Position numbers and translations under genes: made by a program | NCBI RefSeq assembly: GCF_002261345.1 | Contig: NZ_NEVT01000006.1 | Coordinates: forward strand, 558,001-622,000 | Direction: 5' to 3' | Source of the DNA: Bordetella genomosp. 2 | Lineage (GTDB): Bacteria > Pseudomonadota > Gammaproteobacteria > Burkholderiales > Burkholderiaceae_B | Length of the DNA stretch: 64,000 bases | Notes under the pieces: generated by a model | What the model was told of the DNA's origin: nothing | Databases searched by the model: none | Seen by the model: the letters and a program-made list of their open reading frames with translations, nothing else | Part shown: one piece after another, positions 1-8,800 of the stretch | Layout: each line of letters opens with the position of its first letter | How positions within the stretch are numbered: the first letter of the stretch is position 1

Positions 1-525
1 GGTGCCCAGGCGCGTCTTGTGCACCACGGCCAGCAGCGCCCCCATGATGAGCGCCGCGATCGCCACGATGGCCAGCTGCAGCGTGCTCATGCGCGCGCCG
101 CCCAGTTCGAATACCTGCGGCTGCAGCACCTGGGGGAAATTCAGGTAATTGCGGCCCCAGACCATCATGGCGATGTTCTGCAGGATGATGGACACGCCGA
201 TGGCGGTGATCAGCGCGGCCAACCGCGGCGCGCGGCGCAGCGGCCGGTAGGCCACGCGCTCGGCGGTCCAGCCCACGGCCATGCAGAGCGGCACCGATAC
301 CAGCAGGCCGACGGCCAGCACCGCGAAGGCCGAGACCGAGGGGTCGCCGCCCACCATGGCCGCGGCGACCATGGTGGCCGCCATGGCGCCGATCATGACG
401 ACGTCGCCGTGCGCGAAATTGATGAGGCCGATGATGCCGTACACCATCGTGTAGCCCAGCGCGACCAGCGCGTAGACGCTGCCCAGCGTCAGGCCATTGA
501 TGAGTTGCTGTATGAAGATGTCCAT
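1..525 (-). CDS. livH: LivH-type branched-chain amino acid ABC permease, 5' part
   Basis: Inner-membrane permease of a branched-chain amino acid ABC importer. The start ATG is at 523-525 and the 175 visible codons run off the left edge of the window, so the C-terminal part is missing. The visible N-terminus begins MDIFIQQLINGLTLGSVYAL and continues into the family hallmark GLINFAHGDV, followed by several hydrophobic helices and a YRPLR motif typical of LivH. It lies 122 nt downstream of the binding-protein gene livK on the same strand, the usual order for a liv operon. The remaining components (livM, livG, livF) presumably lie to the left. Family assignment is secure; the exact ligand (leucine, isoleucine, valine or another amino or organic acid) is not shown by the sequence. 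Confidence 0.9.
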   Translation of the reverse strand, partial: MDIFIQQLINGLTLGSVYALVALGYTMVYGIIGLINFAHGDVVMIGAMAATMVAAAMVGGDPSVSAFAVLAVGLLVSVPLCMAVGWTAERVAYRPLRRAPRLAALITAIGVSIILQNIAMMVWGRNYLNFPQVLQPQVFELGGARMSTLQLAIVAIAALIMGALLAVVHKTRLGT

Positions 526-609
526 AGGGGCTCGGAGCCTGCGATCTGCTCACAGAGGGAAAAGCCGCGCCACGCGGACGCAATGGCCGCGCGGCGCCGG
601 TGCTGCGGT

Positions 610-630
610 GCGGGCGCGACGCGCGCCCGC
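610..630 (-). other. Intercistronic hairpin between livK and livH
   Basis: A perfect 9-bp GC-only stem (610-618 with 622-630, 3-nt loop) lies in the 122-nt gap between livK and livH. There is no T-run after it on the minus strand, so it is more likely an mRNA-stabilising or partial-termination structure than a full terminator. Such structures often keep the binding protein in excess over the permease. Confidence 0.4.
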
Positions 631-647
631 GAGTGCGAGCCGGCCGC

Positions 648-1793
648 TCAGTTGGCCTGGCTGACCATGGTCTCGACCATTTCCCACTTGCCGTTCTTGA
701 CTTCGTAGATGGTGACCGAGATTTCCTTGAGATCGCCCTTGGCGTCGTAGGCGATGTGCTCGCTGGTGGCGCCCTTGCGCTCGAGCTGGGCCAGCTTGGG
801 CAGGTAGTCTTGCGGATCGGCCGAACCGGCCTGCTCGATGGCCGTGATCATGTTCCAGGCGCCGTCGTAGGCATACGGCGCATACACGCCGGGCGCCTTC
901 TTGAAGCGGGCCTCGTAGCGCTGGGCGAAATCCTTGCCGGCCGCCATTTTCTCGAGCGGCACGCCCGCGAGCGAGGCATAGGTGCCGTCGGCGGCATCGC
1001 CGGCCAGCTTGATGAAGGTGTCGCTGCGGGTCATTTCGCCCGAGACCAGCGGCGCCTTCAGGCCCAGTCGCACCAGTTGGCGCTTCATGGGGCCGGACTG
1101 CGCGTCCAGGCCGCCGTAGAAGATCGCGTCGGGTCCGGCGGCCTTGATGTTGGTCAGGATGGACGTGAAGTCGTTGGCCTTGTCGGTGGTGTACTCGCGG
1201 CGCACGATCTCGCCGCCGGCCTTCTTGACCGCCTTCTCGACCTCGTCGGCCAGGCCCTGGCCATAGGCGGTGCGGTCGTCGATGATGGCGACCTTCTTGG
1301 CCTTGAGGTTCTCGACGATGAACTTGCCGACCGCCGCGCCTTGCTGCGTGTCGCTGGTCATCATGCGGAACGTGGTGTCGTAGCCCTGGTTGGTGTATTC
1401 GGGCGAGGTCGCCATGGCGATCTGCGGCAGGCCGGCTTCGTTGTACACGCGCGAAGCCGGAATGGTGGTACCCGAATTGAAGTGGCCCAGGATGCCGTCG
1501 ACGTCCTCGTCCACCAGTTGCTGGGCCACCTGCACGGCGGCGCGCGGGTCGGCCTGGTCGTCGCGCGAGACCAGCACGAACTTGGCGACTTCGCCGTCGA
1601 CCTTGATGCCCTTCTTGTTGGCTTCCTCGAGCGCCATGGTCAGGCCGTTCTGCATGTCTTCGCCATAGTGCGACTGCGGACCGGTCAGCGGCGCGGCGAA
1701 GCCCAGTTTGATTTCTTCGGCCTGGACGGCGCCCGCCAGGCAGGCGGCGGCCAGGGCGGCCAGCAAGGCCGGACGGGAAAATGCGGATTTCAT
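648..1793 (-). CDS. livK: LivK-like periplasmic branched-chain amino acid binding protein
   Basis: Periplasmic receptor (type I fold, Peripla_BP_6 family) that delivers branched-chain or related amino acids to the LivHMGF importer. The chosen start at 1793 has a strong AGGAGGG ribosome site and gives 381 residues, normal for the family. It begins with a Sec signal peptide (MKSAFSRPALLAALAAACLAG, cleavage after VQA). The mature protein starts EEIKLGFAAPLTGPQSHYGE, the characteristic first strand and ligand loop of LivJ/LivK. A longer in-frame start at 1976 is possible but would place the signal peptide internally, so I rejected it. livH follows on the same strand. The region upstream (1794-2010) has no gene and contains a TTGACA-like element on the minus strand at 1878-1883 without a convincing -10 box. 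Confidence 0.92.
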   Translation of the reverse strand: MKSAFSRPALLAALAAACLAGAVQAEEIKLGFAAPLTGPQSHYGEDMQNGLTMALEEANKKGIKVDGEVAKFVLVSRDDQADPRAAVQVAQQLVDEDVDGILGHFNSGTTIPASRVYNEAGLPQIAMATSPEYTNQGYDTTFRMMTSDTQQGAAVGKFIVENLKAKKVAIIDDRTAYGQGLADEVEKAVKKAGGEIVRREYTTDKANDFTSILTNIKAAGPDAIFYGGLDAQSGPMKRQLVRLGLKAPLVSGEMTRSDTFIKLAGDAADGTYASLAGVPLEKMAAGKDFAQRYEARFKKAPGVYAPYAYDGAWNMITAIEQAGSADPQDYLPKLAQLERKGATSEHIAYDAKGDLKEISVTIYEVKNGKWEMVETMVSQAN

Positions 1794-1942
1794 GTAAACC
1801 CTCCTGTGTGAATGGGGTAACAACCAGGACACGCCGCCGCTTGTGGCGCGGGAGCCCTTTATGAATCGGAATATTAATGTCAACGACCAGCCGCCCGGCG
1901 CCTGCCGCGCGGCCGGCCCGGGGTTACCGGAGGCCGGAAAAA

Positions 1943-1971
1943 GTTGCACCGGATTTTCGGTCAGGTGCAAC
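1943..1971. repeat. Inverted repeat GTTGCACC/GGTGCAAC beside the catabolic cassette
   Basis: GTTGCACC (1943-1950) and GGTGCAAC (1964-1971) form an 8-bp inverted repeat with a 13-nt spacer. Just to the right, GGTACAACCCGCCCG (1996-2010) abuts the stop of the ABC binding-protein gene. Closely similar words occur at the other end of the 2011-13771 cassette, at 13840-13850 and 13893-13907, where GGTGCAAC is again paired with GTTGCACC. Confidence 0.5.
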
Positions 1972-2010
1972 CCCATGCGCTATTGGCGATAACCCGGTAC
2001 AACCCGCCCG

Positions 2011-3060
2011 CTACAGGGCGGCCTTGAAGGACTTGTTCCAGTAGTCCAGGAAACTGGCCTTGGACTCCACCAGCGGCTTGAGGTCATAGGGGTGGATGCG
2101 CTCCAGTTCCGCGTCGGTGAAACCCACCCGCTTCTGCAGGTCGGCCGGCAGGCCGGCATTGCGCACGGTGGGCGCATAGCCCATGGCGCGGGCGAAATGC
2201 ACCTGCCCGGCGGGCTCCAGCATCGCGTTCAGATACTGCCAGGCCGCCTCGTCATTGCGGGCATTGCGCGCCACGGCGGCCTCGAACGTCACGGGGATGG
2301 CCCCTTCCTTGGGAATGACGAAGTCCAGCGGCAGGCCGGCGTCCTGCCACTGCAGCGCGCGCGCCTTCCACATGACGGCCATCCAGATCTCGCCGGACTT
2401 GAACGCCGCCGCCACGGCCTCGTTGGACGGATAGACCCGCGGCGCGTTCTGCTTGAGCCGGTCCAGGAACTTCTTGCCGGGCTCGAAGCTGTCGGTGCGC
2501 TTGGCGCCGCCCACGAACAGGCCGTTGTACAAGTAGAGAATATCGGAAAAGCCGGTGCGGCCCTTGAACGCCGGATCCAGCATGACCTCGAGCGAATCCG
2601 GCGGCGAAGGGAATTTCTCGGTGTTGTACACCAGGGTCATCGCGCTGAAGATGTGCGGGATGGAGTACGGCGTCTTGAACTGGTCGTACACTTGCGCCAG
2701 GTTGGGCACGCGCTTGGGATCCACGTCCGCCAGCGTGTTCGAGCGCGCCGCGTCGAACATGTCGACCTCGCCCAGCAGCGCCACGTCCATGCTGCCGCGC
2801 CGCGAATTGCGCTCGGCGCGCAGCTTGGTCACCCGCGGCACCGCATTGCCGGTGTCAAACACCACATCGATGCCCTGCTTTTCCAGCAGCGGCGAGATGA
2901 ATTGCTGCAGCAGGCGCTGGTAGTCGCCGCCCCAGGTGCCCACCACCACTTTCGACTCGGCCGCGCCGGCCAGCCCGGGCACGAGGGGCAGCGCGGGGGC
3001 CAGCGCCAGCCCGGAGGCGGTCTTCAGGAAGCTGCGTCGATTCAATCCGCTTGGTTTCAT
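2011..3060 (-). CDS. Spermidine/putrescine-type ABC transporter periplasmic binding protein (Tat signal)
   Basis: Solute-binding protein of the PotD/PotF-like class (extracellular family 1), the last gene of a long leftward gene set. The start at 3060 follows a GAGGGA ribosome site and gives 349 residues; an upstream ATG at 3105 would bury the signal. The N-terminus MKPSGLNRRSFLKTASGLAL carries a twin-arginine motif (RRSFLK), so export is probably through Tat. The mature part begins with VVVGTWGGDYQRLLQQF, matching this family. Partner permeases and ATPase lie about 8 kb upstream on the same strand (10959-13771), an unusually distant placement. A 143-nt gap with a small hairpin precedes the gene. 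The ligand is unknown; the linked PutA and amidohydrolases suggest a proline-containing amino acid derivative or peptide rather than a polyamine. Confidence 0.88.
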   Translation of the reverse strand: MKPSGLNRRSFLKTASGLALAPALPLVPGLAGAAESKVVVGTWGGDYQRLLQQFISPLLEKQGIDVVFDTGNAVPRVTKLRAERNSRRGSMDVALLGEVDMFDAARSNTLADVDPKRVPNLAQVYDQFKTPYSIPHIFSAMTLVYNTEKFPSPPDSLEVMLDPAFKGRTGFSDILYLYNGLFVGGAKRTDSFEPGKKFLDRLKQNAPRVYPSNEAVAAAFKSGEIWMAVMWKARALQWQDAGLPLDFVIPKEGAIPVTFEAAVARNARNDEAAWQYLNAMLEPAGQVHFARAMGYAPTVRNAGLPADLQKRVGFTDAELERIHPYDLKPLVESKASFLDYWNKSFKAAL

Positions 3061-3080
3061 GATTTCCCTCTTTGTAGTGT

Positions 3081-3100
3081 CAACAGGCGGGTCCCTGTTG
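3081..3100 (-). other. Leader hairpin before the ABC binding-protein gene
   Basis: CAACAGG (3081-3087) and CCTGTTG (3094-3100) form a perfect 7-bp stem with a 6-nt loop about 20 nt upstream of the binding-protein start. It could stabilise the distal mRNA segment so that the receptor is made in excess. This is an inference from position only. Confidence 0.3.
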
Positions 3101-3203
3101 TTCAACGATGGCGGCGCGCCTCATGGCGCCCTGCCGCCTGGCTCGTCCGGGCAACATCCTGGCTGCGTGGGTTGCATCGGGGCATTCTCGATTCGGCGAT
3201 ACC

Positions 3204-4226
3204 TCAGGAATATTGGCGGAAACCCGCAAGCGCGGGCGGCGTGGCGCCGGCCGGCGCCAGCGCCACCGGCGCGCCCGGGCCCAGCGCGGCCGCCAGCTCG
3301 GCGGGATCGATGTCGCGCGCGATCACGACCACGGCTTCCTGGGCGTCGGCCAGCCGTGCCATGCGGCGCGGCATGCCATAGGTCGTGCCCACCCCCTGCA
3401 CCAGGATCGGCTCGGCGCAATCGGTCACACGCAGCAGCGCCTTCACCCGCAACAGGCGTTCGCCGCAATAGCCGGCCAGGTCGTCCAGCCACTGTGCGAC
3501 GTCGTCCCAGGCCACCGGCGCGCGCGCCTGTCCGGCCAGCACGCTGATGCGCGGGTGGCGCTGCGCCGCGCCGGCCGAGGCCGCCAGCGCCTGCGCCGCC
3601 AGGCCGGCGGCCGGCTCGCCGGCGACGCCCTCGAATACCTGGCGCAGCATGCCGGCGCGCCCGGCGCCGCCGACCACCTCGGCCAGCGGGTTGAACGCGG
3701 CGGCGCGCCGCTGCTGCGCCTGCAGCGCCTGCGGCTCGACCAGGTCGGTCTTGGTCAGCACGATGCGATGGGCTGCCGCCAATTGCGCAGCCGCCTCGTC
3801 GAAATGGCGCTCATGGGCGCCGGCCAGGCAGTCGTACGTCGAGACCACCGCCAGCCGGGGCTGGAACGCCGCCAGCACCGGATCGGCCAGCGACGCGATG
3901 ATGGGGCCGGGGCGGGACAGGCCGCTGGTCTCCAGCACAATGCGCCGCAGCGGCCCGCGCCCCGACGGGCGCGGCGCGTCCAGCAGCGCGGTCACGGTGT
4001 CCACCAACCCGCTGCGCAGCGAGCAGCACACGCAGCCGTTGGACAGCATCAGCATGGGCGCCTGGCTGCCGGTGTCGGCCACGATCGCGCCGTCAATGCC
4101 GATCTCGCCGGCCTCGTTCACAATGACCCCGGTCTCGCCGGCCTGGTCCTGCCGCAAATAATCCACCAGCAGCGTGGTCTTGCCGCTGCCCAGGAAGCCC
4201 GACAGGATGATCAGGTCAACGGACAT
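3204..4226 (-). CDS. CobW/COG0523-family G3E GTPase, putative metallochaperone
   Basis: P-loop GTPase of the G3E/CobW family, whose members load metals onto enzymes or maturate metallocentres in the cytoplasm. The start at 4226 gives 340 residues and overlaps the end of the preceding amidohydrolase gene by 11 nt, indicating translational coupling. The N-terminus MSVDLIILSGFLGSGKTTLL holds the Walker A motif GFLGSGKT. A CxCC metal motif (NGCVCCSL) follows at about residue 62, then an SGLSRPGPI switch and the TKTDLV guanine-specificity motif. The CobW C-terminal domain is present. The direct overlap with a predicted metal-dependent amidohydrolase suggests it supplies zinc or another metal to the two amidohydrolases of this cassette. 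That is an inference; cobalamin synthesis genes are not nearby. Confidence 0.88.
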   Translation of the reverse strand: MSVDLIILSGFLGSGKTTLLVDYLRQDQAGETGVIVNEAGEIGIDGAIVADTGSQAPMLMLSNGCVCCSLRSGLVDTVTALLDAPRPSGRGPLRRIVLETSGLSRPGPIIASLADPVLAAFQPRLAVVSTYDCLAGAHERHFDEAAAQLAAAHRIVLTKTDLVEPQALQAQQRRAAAFNPLAEVVGGAGRAGMLRQVFEGVAGEPAAGLAAQALAASAGAAQRHPRISVLAGQARAPVAWDDVAQWLDDLAGYCGERLLRVKALLRVTDCAEPILVQGVGTTYGMPRRMARLADAQEAVVVIARDIDPAELAAALGPGAPVALAPAGATPPALAGFRQYS

Positions 4227-5832
4227 GGGGCGGACGCCGCGATTCATCGCCGGCCCAGCTGTCGCGCACCATGGCGCGCACATCGGCCAGGAGCTGCTCG
4301 GTGTCGTAGACGATGCCCGACTTGATGGTGTACTGCAGCGAGCGCCGCCACTCGACTTGGCCATTGGCGTCGTTCAGGCGCATGGCGCCGGTGCCGTACA
4401 GCAGCTTGAAGTCCTGCAGCGGGTTCTGGTCGTGCACCAGCAGGTCGGCGCGCTTGCCTACGTCCACCGAACCGGTGTCCTCGTCCAACCCCATGAGCTC
4501 GGCGCCCAGCGAGGTGGCGGCGCGCAGCACCTCCAGCGGATGGAAGCCGGCCTCTTGCAGCAATTCCAGTTCGCGCACCAGCCCGAAGCCGTAGATCTGG
4601 AAGATGAAGCCCGAATCGCTGCCGGCGCAGACCCGGCCGCCCAGGTTCTTGTATTCATTGATGAACTGCATCCACAGCCGGTAATTCTGCTTCCACTCGA
4701 TCTCGTTGGTGGTGCTCCAGCGATACCAGTACGCGCCGTGGCCGCCGCGCTGCGGCTGGAAGTATTTCCAGACCGCGTTCCAGGTGTATTCGTCGTGCCA
4801 GTCGGCGCGCCGCGCCCGCATCAGGTCGCGGTTCGCGTCATAGATGTTGAAGGTCGGCACGAAGGTGTGCCCCAGTTCCAGGAACTGCTCCATGACCTCG
4901 CGCCACTTGGCGCTGCCGGGCTGGGCGGCCTGCATGAAGGTCTGTCCGGCCAGGGCGAAACGGTAGTATTCGTCGCCGTAGTTGTAGTCGGTGGGAAAGT
5001 CCTGCACCACGCGGTTCTCGAACAGCGCCTCGGGCAGGCCGTAATAGTGTTCGGAACTGGTCAGCCCCCAGCGGGCCGATTTCAGCGCGTTGACGCGCGT
5101 CACGGCCATCTGCGCATGGTGGCAGCCCGAGCGCAGGCCATGCTTGGCCGCTTCGTCCAGCGCCGCCTGCATCAGGGCCGGCGCCGCGCCGAAGAACTTG
5201 ATGCCGTCGGCGCCGCGCGCATGGATGCTGCGCACCCACTCGCGCGCCTGGTCCGGCGTGTGGATGGTCTTGACCCGGTCGTTGACGGCCGGGAACACTA
5301 CGTGCGAAACGATGCGCGGCGCGGCGATCTCGTTGCGCTCGGCCAGGGCGCGCTGCTGGAGCACCCAGCCGAGGCCGTTCATGGCGCCCATCTCGCGCAC
5401 CGTGGTCACGCCGTGCGCCAGCCACAACTTGTAGATGTAGTCCGCTGGCGGCACCTCGCCGCTCATGGCGTGGTAAGGCGTGCCGATGTGCGCATGGGAG
5501 TCGATCAGCCCGGGCGTGACGAACTTGCCGTGGCAATCGATCTCGTGTTCGCCCGGCGGCGGGCGGCGATCCGGGTTGATCGGCTTGCCGGGCGTGCCCA
5601 CCGCCGCCAGCGCGGCGATGCGTCCGTCCTCGACCACGATGTCGACCGGCCCCCAGGGCGGCGCGCCGGTGCCGTCGATCACGGTGGCGCCGCGCAAGAC
5701 CAGCCGCTTGAAGGGCCCCGCGCCGCGGTCGCGCCGCGTGGCGGCCGCGGGCGGGTGCCAGCCCTTGGCCGCGTTGACATCGCGCGACTCTTCGCCGGGT
5801 TCGCTGTGGGCAAAGGGGTTGTCGAGCGCCAT
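4216..5832 (-). CDS. Metal-dependent amidohydrolase (COG1228-like), 538 aa
   Basis: Cytoplasmic amidohydrolase-superfamily enzyme of the imidazolonepropionase/prolidase-like group. The start at 5832 has an AAGGA ribosome site. After about 40 extra residues the composite beta domain begins (LVLRGATVIDGTGAPPWGPV). The metal motif GLIDSHAHIGTPYH follows at about residue 120, then a probable carbamylated-lysine strand (ADGIKFFGAAP), histidines in CHHAQM and SSEHYYG, and the final catalytic aspartate in CAGSDSGF. The C-terminal ADLLVHDQNPL strand is typical. There is no signal peptide. It is 28 nt downstream of putA and overlaps the CobW gene. Known relatives in COG1228 include Xaa-Pro dipeptidases, and the PutA context fits release of proline. 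It is longer than the usual ~400-430 residues because of insertions in the middle (WYRWSTTNEIEW region). Substrate not proven. Confidence 0.85.
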   Translation of the reverse strand: MALDNPFAHSEPGEESRDVNAAKGWHPPAAATRRDRGAGPFKRLVLRGATVIDGTGAPPWGPVDIVVEDGRIAALAAVGTPGKPINPDRRPPPGEHEIDCHGKFVTPGLIDSHAHIGTPYHAMSGEVPPADYIYKLWLAHGVTTVREMGAMNGLGWVLQQRALAERNEIAAPRIVSHVVFPAVNDRVKTIHTPDQAREWVRSIHARGADGIKFFGAAPALMQAALDEAAKHGLRSGCHHAQMAVTRVNALKSARWGLTSSEHYYGLPEALFENRVVQDFPTDYNYGDEYYRFALAGQTFMQAAQPGSAKWREVMEQFLELGHTFVPTFNIYDANRDLMRARRADWHDEYTWNAVWKYFQPQRGGHGAYWYRWSTTNEIEWKQNYRLWMQFINEYKNLGGRVCAGSDSGFIFQIYGFGLVRELELLQEAGFHPLEVLRAATSLGAELMGLDEDTGSVDVGKRADLLVHDQNPLQDFKLLYGTGAMRLNDANGQVEWRRSLQYTIKSGIVYDTEQLLADVRAMVRDSWAGDESRRPPHVR

Positions 5833-5860
5833 GAGGGATCCTTGGAATGAGGTGGAGGAA

Positions 5861-8800
5861 TCAGCCGATGGACATCAGGCTGGCATTGCCGCCAGCCGCG
5901 GCGGTGTTCACGCTGATCGAACGCTCCGCCACCAGTTGCTCCAGCGCATAGGCGGCGCCGGCGGCCAAGGCGTCCGGCGTCAGCCCCTGCACCGCCAGGA
6001 TCGGGCCGCCGCGGGCGGCGATGCGTTGATTCCAGGCGCGCAGCGCGTCGCCGTCGCCTTCGAACAGGACTCCATGGAACGCTGCCTCGTCGACCGCGTC
6101 GTCGGCCAGCAACTCGACCCCGGCCGTCGCGCCGCCCGCGCCCGCCTGCCAGGCGCGGGCGGCCGGCGTATCGAGGAACAGCGCGCGGTTGCCGGTGGCC
6201 TGCGCGGCGGCCCATTGCGCCCGCGCGCCCGCCTCGGTGGCGGCCACGCACAGCACCGCGCCGCGCGGCTGCAGCCGATAGGTATTCTGCTCGCCGGTCG
6301 GGCCGGGCAAGGTGAAGGTGCGCGGCAAGGGGCCGGCGCCATCGACCCCGGGCGGCAGGCCGGCCGGACGCGTGGCCAGCAGCCGGTACAGGTACAGGGG
6401 CCCGCCCGCCTTGGGGCCGGTGCCCGACAGGCCCTCGCCGCCGAAGGGCTGCACGCCCACCACCGCGCCGACGATGTTGCGGTTGACGTACATGTTGCCC
6501 GCGTGGACGCGTTCGGTGACGCGGCCGATGGTCTCGTCGATGCGGCTGTGCACGCCGAAGGTCAGCCCGTAGCCGGTGGCGTTGATCTGGTCCAGCACCT
6601 GGTCCAGGTCCTCGCGGCGATAGCGCAGCACGTGCAGCACCGGTCCGAACACTTCGCGCGTCAGCTCTTCGAGGCGGTCGATCTCGATCAGCGTGGGCGG
6701 CACGAACGTACCGTGCCGGCACTGCGGCCCGATCTCGACCTGGTCGACCCGGTGGCCCGCCGCGCGCATGGCCTCGATATGCCGCAGGATGCCGTCGCGC
6801 GCCTCGGCATCGATGACCGGCCCCACATCGGTGGAAAGGCGGTCCGGGTTGCCGACACTGAGCTCGCGCATCGCCCCGCGCAGCATGTGCAGCACATGGT
6901 CGGCGCTGTCCTCCTGCAGGCACAGCACCCGCAGGGCCGAACAGCGCTGGCCGGCGGAGTCATAGGCCGAGTTGAGCACATCGAACACGACCTGCTCGGC
7001 CAGGGCCGAGGAGTCGACGATCATCGCGTTCTGGCCGCCGGTCTCGGCGATCAGCGGGATGGTGTGGCCGCGGTCGTCCAGGCGGCCGGCCAGGGTGCGG
7101 GCGATCAGGCGCGCCACGTCGGTGGAGCCGGTGAACATCACGCCGTCGATGTCCGCGCTGCCCACCAGTTGGGCGCCCACCGTCTCGCCGCGTCCCGGCA
7201 GCAGCTGCACCGCGCCGGCGGGCACGCCGGCCGCGCGCAGCACCTGCACCGCCTGCGCGGCGATCAGACTGGTCTGCTCGGCCGGCTTGGCGATCACCGT
7301 GTTGCCGGCCACCAGCGCGGCCGCGACCTGCCCGGTGAAGATCGCCATCGGGAAATTCCACGGGCTGATGCACAGCACGGTGCCGAGCGGGCGATGGGTG
7401 TCGTTGTTGAATTCGCGCTCGGCCTGGTCGGCGTAATAACGCAGGAAGTCCACGGCCTCGCGCACTTCGGCGATGGCATTGGGCAGCGACTTGCCGGCTT
7501 CCCGCACGATCAGGCCGAGCAGCGTCTGCATCCGCTCTTCGAGCAGCTGGGCGGCGCGGCGCAGGCACTGCGCGCGCTCGCCGACCGGCGTGGAATGCCA
7601 GATCGGCGCCGTATTCGCCGCCGCGCGCAGCGCCAGCTCGACCTCGTGCGGCTGCGCCTCGATGACATGGCCGACCACGTCGCGATGGTCGGCGGGGTTG
7701 CGCACTTCGATGGCCCGGCCGGCATCCCAGGCGCCGTTGCCTTCGCCCAGCATGGGCGCCGCCTGCCATGGCGTGGCGGCGCTGGCCAGCAGTGCCGCCG
7801 CCAGCGAGCCCAGCCGGTGTTCATTGGTGAGATCCAGGCCCGCCGAGTTGAGGCGCGCGCCGCTGCCCGGCGCGCCATACAGCTCGCGCGGCAGCGGGAT
7901 TTTCTCGTGCGGCGCGCCCAGCGGCGTGATGCGCAAGGCCACTTCGACCGGATCCGCCACCAGCTCGTCGACCGGAATATCCTCGTCGCCGATCAGGTTC
8001 ACGAAGGACGTGTTGGCCCCGTTCTCGAGCAGGCGCCGCACCAGGTAGGCCAGCAGCGTCTCGTGGGTGCCGACCGGCGCATAGATGCGGCACGGCCGGT
8101 TCAGCTTGCCTTGCGAGAGCGGCCCCACCACTTCCTCGTACAGGGGCTCGCCCATGCCATGCAGGCACTGGAATTCGTACTGGCCGGGATAATAATTCTG
8201 GCCCGCCAGGTGGTACACCGCCGCCAGCGTGTAGGCATTGTGGGTGGCGAATTGCGGGTAGACGGCCTCGGGCGCGCCCAGCAGCTTGCGCGCGCACGCC
8301 AGGTACGCGACGTCGGTATAGACCTTGCGCGTGTAGACCGGGTAGCCCTCCAGGCCTTCGAGCTGGGCCTGCTTGATCTCGCTGTCCCAGTAGGCGCCCT
8401 TGACCAGGCGCACCATCACGCGGTGGCGGCTGCGGCGCGCCAGGTCGATCACATAGTCGATCACGAACGGCGCGCGCTTCTGGTAGGCCTGCACCACGAA
8501 GCCGATGCCGTTCCAGCCTTCGAGCTCGGGCTCGAAGCACAGCGATTCGAGCAGGTCCAGCGAGATTTCCAGCCGGTCGGCCTCCTCGGCGTCGATGTTC
8601 AGGCCGACGTCATAGCTGCGCGCCAGCACGGCCAGGGCCTTGACGCGCGGCAGCAGCTCTTCCATGACGCGCTCGCGCTGCGCCCGCGCGTAAGTCGGGT
8701 GCAGCGCCGACAGCTTGATGGAAATGCCCGGCCCTTCGTAGATGCCGCGCCCCGCGGCTGCCTTGCCGATGGCGTGGATGGCCTGCTCGTAGGACGCGTA

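Noticed and set aside
1858-1883. Sigma-70 promoter for livK
   Set aside because: The TTGACA element is good, but the only -10-like word (CATAAA) lies 14 nt away, too close for a normal promoter.
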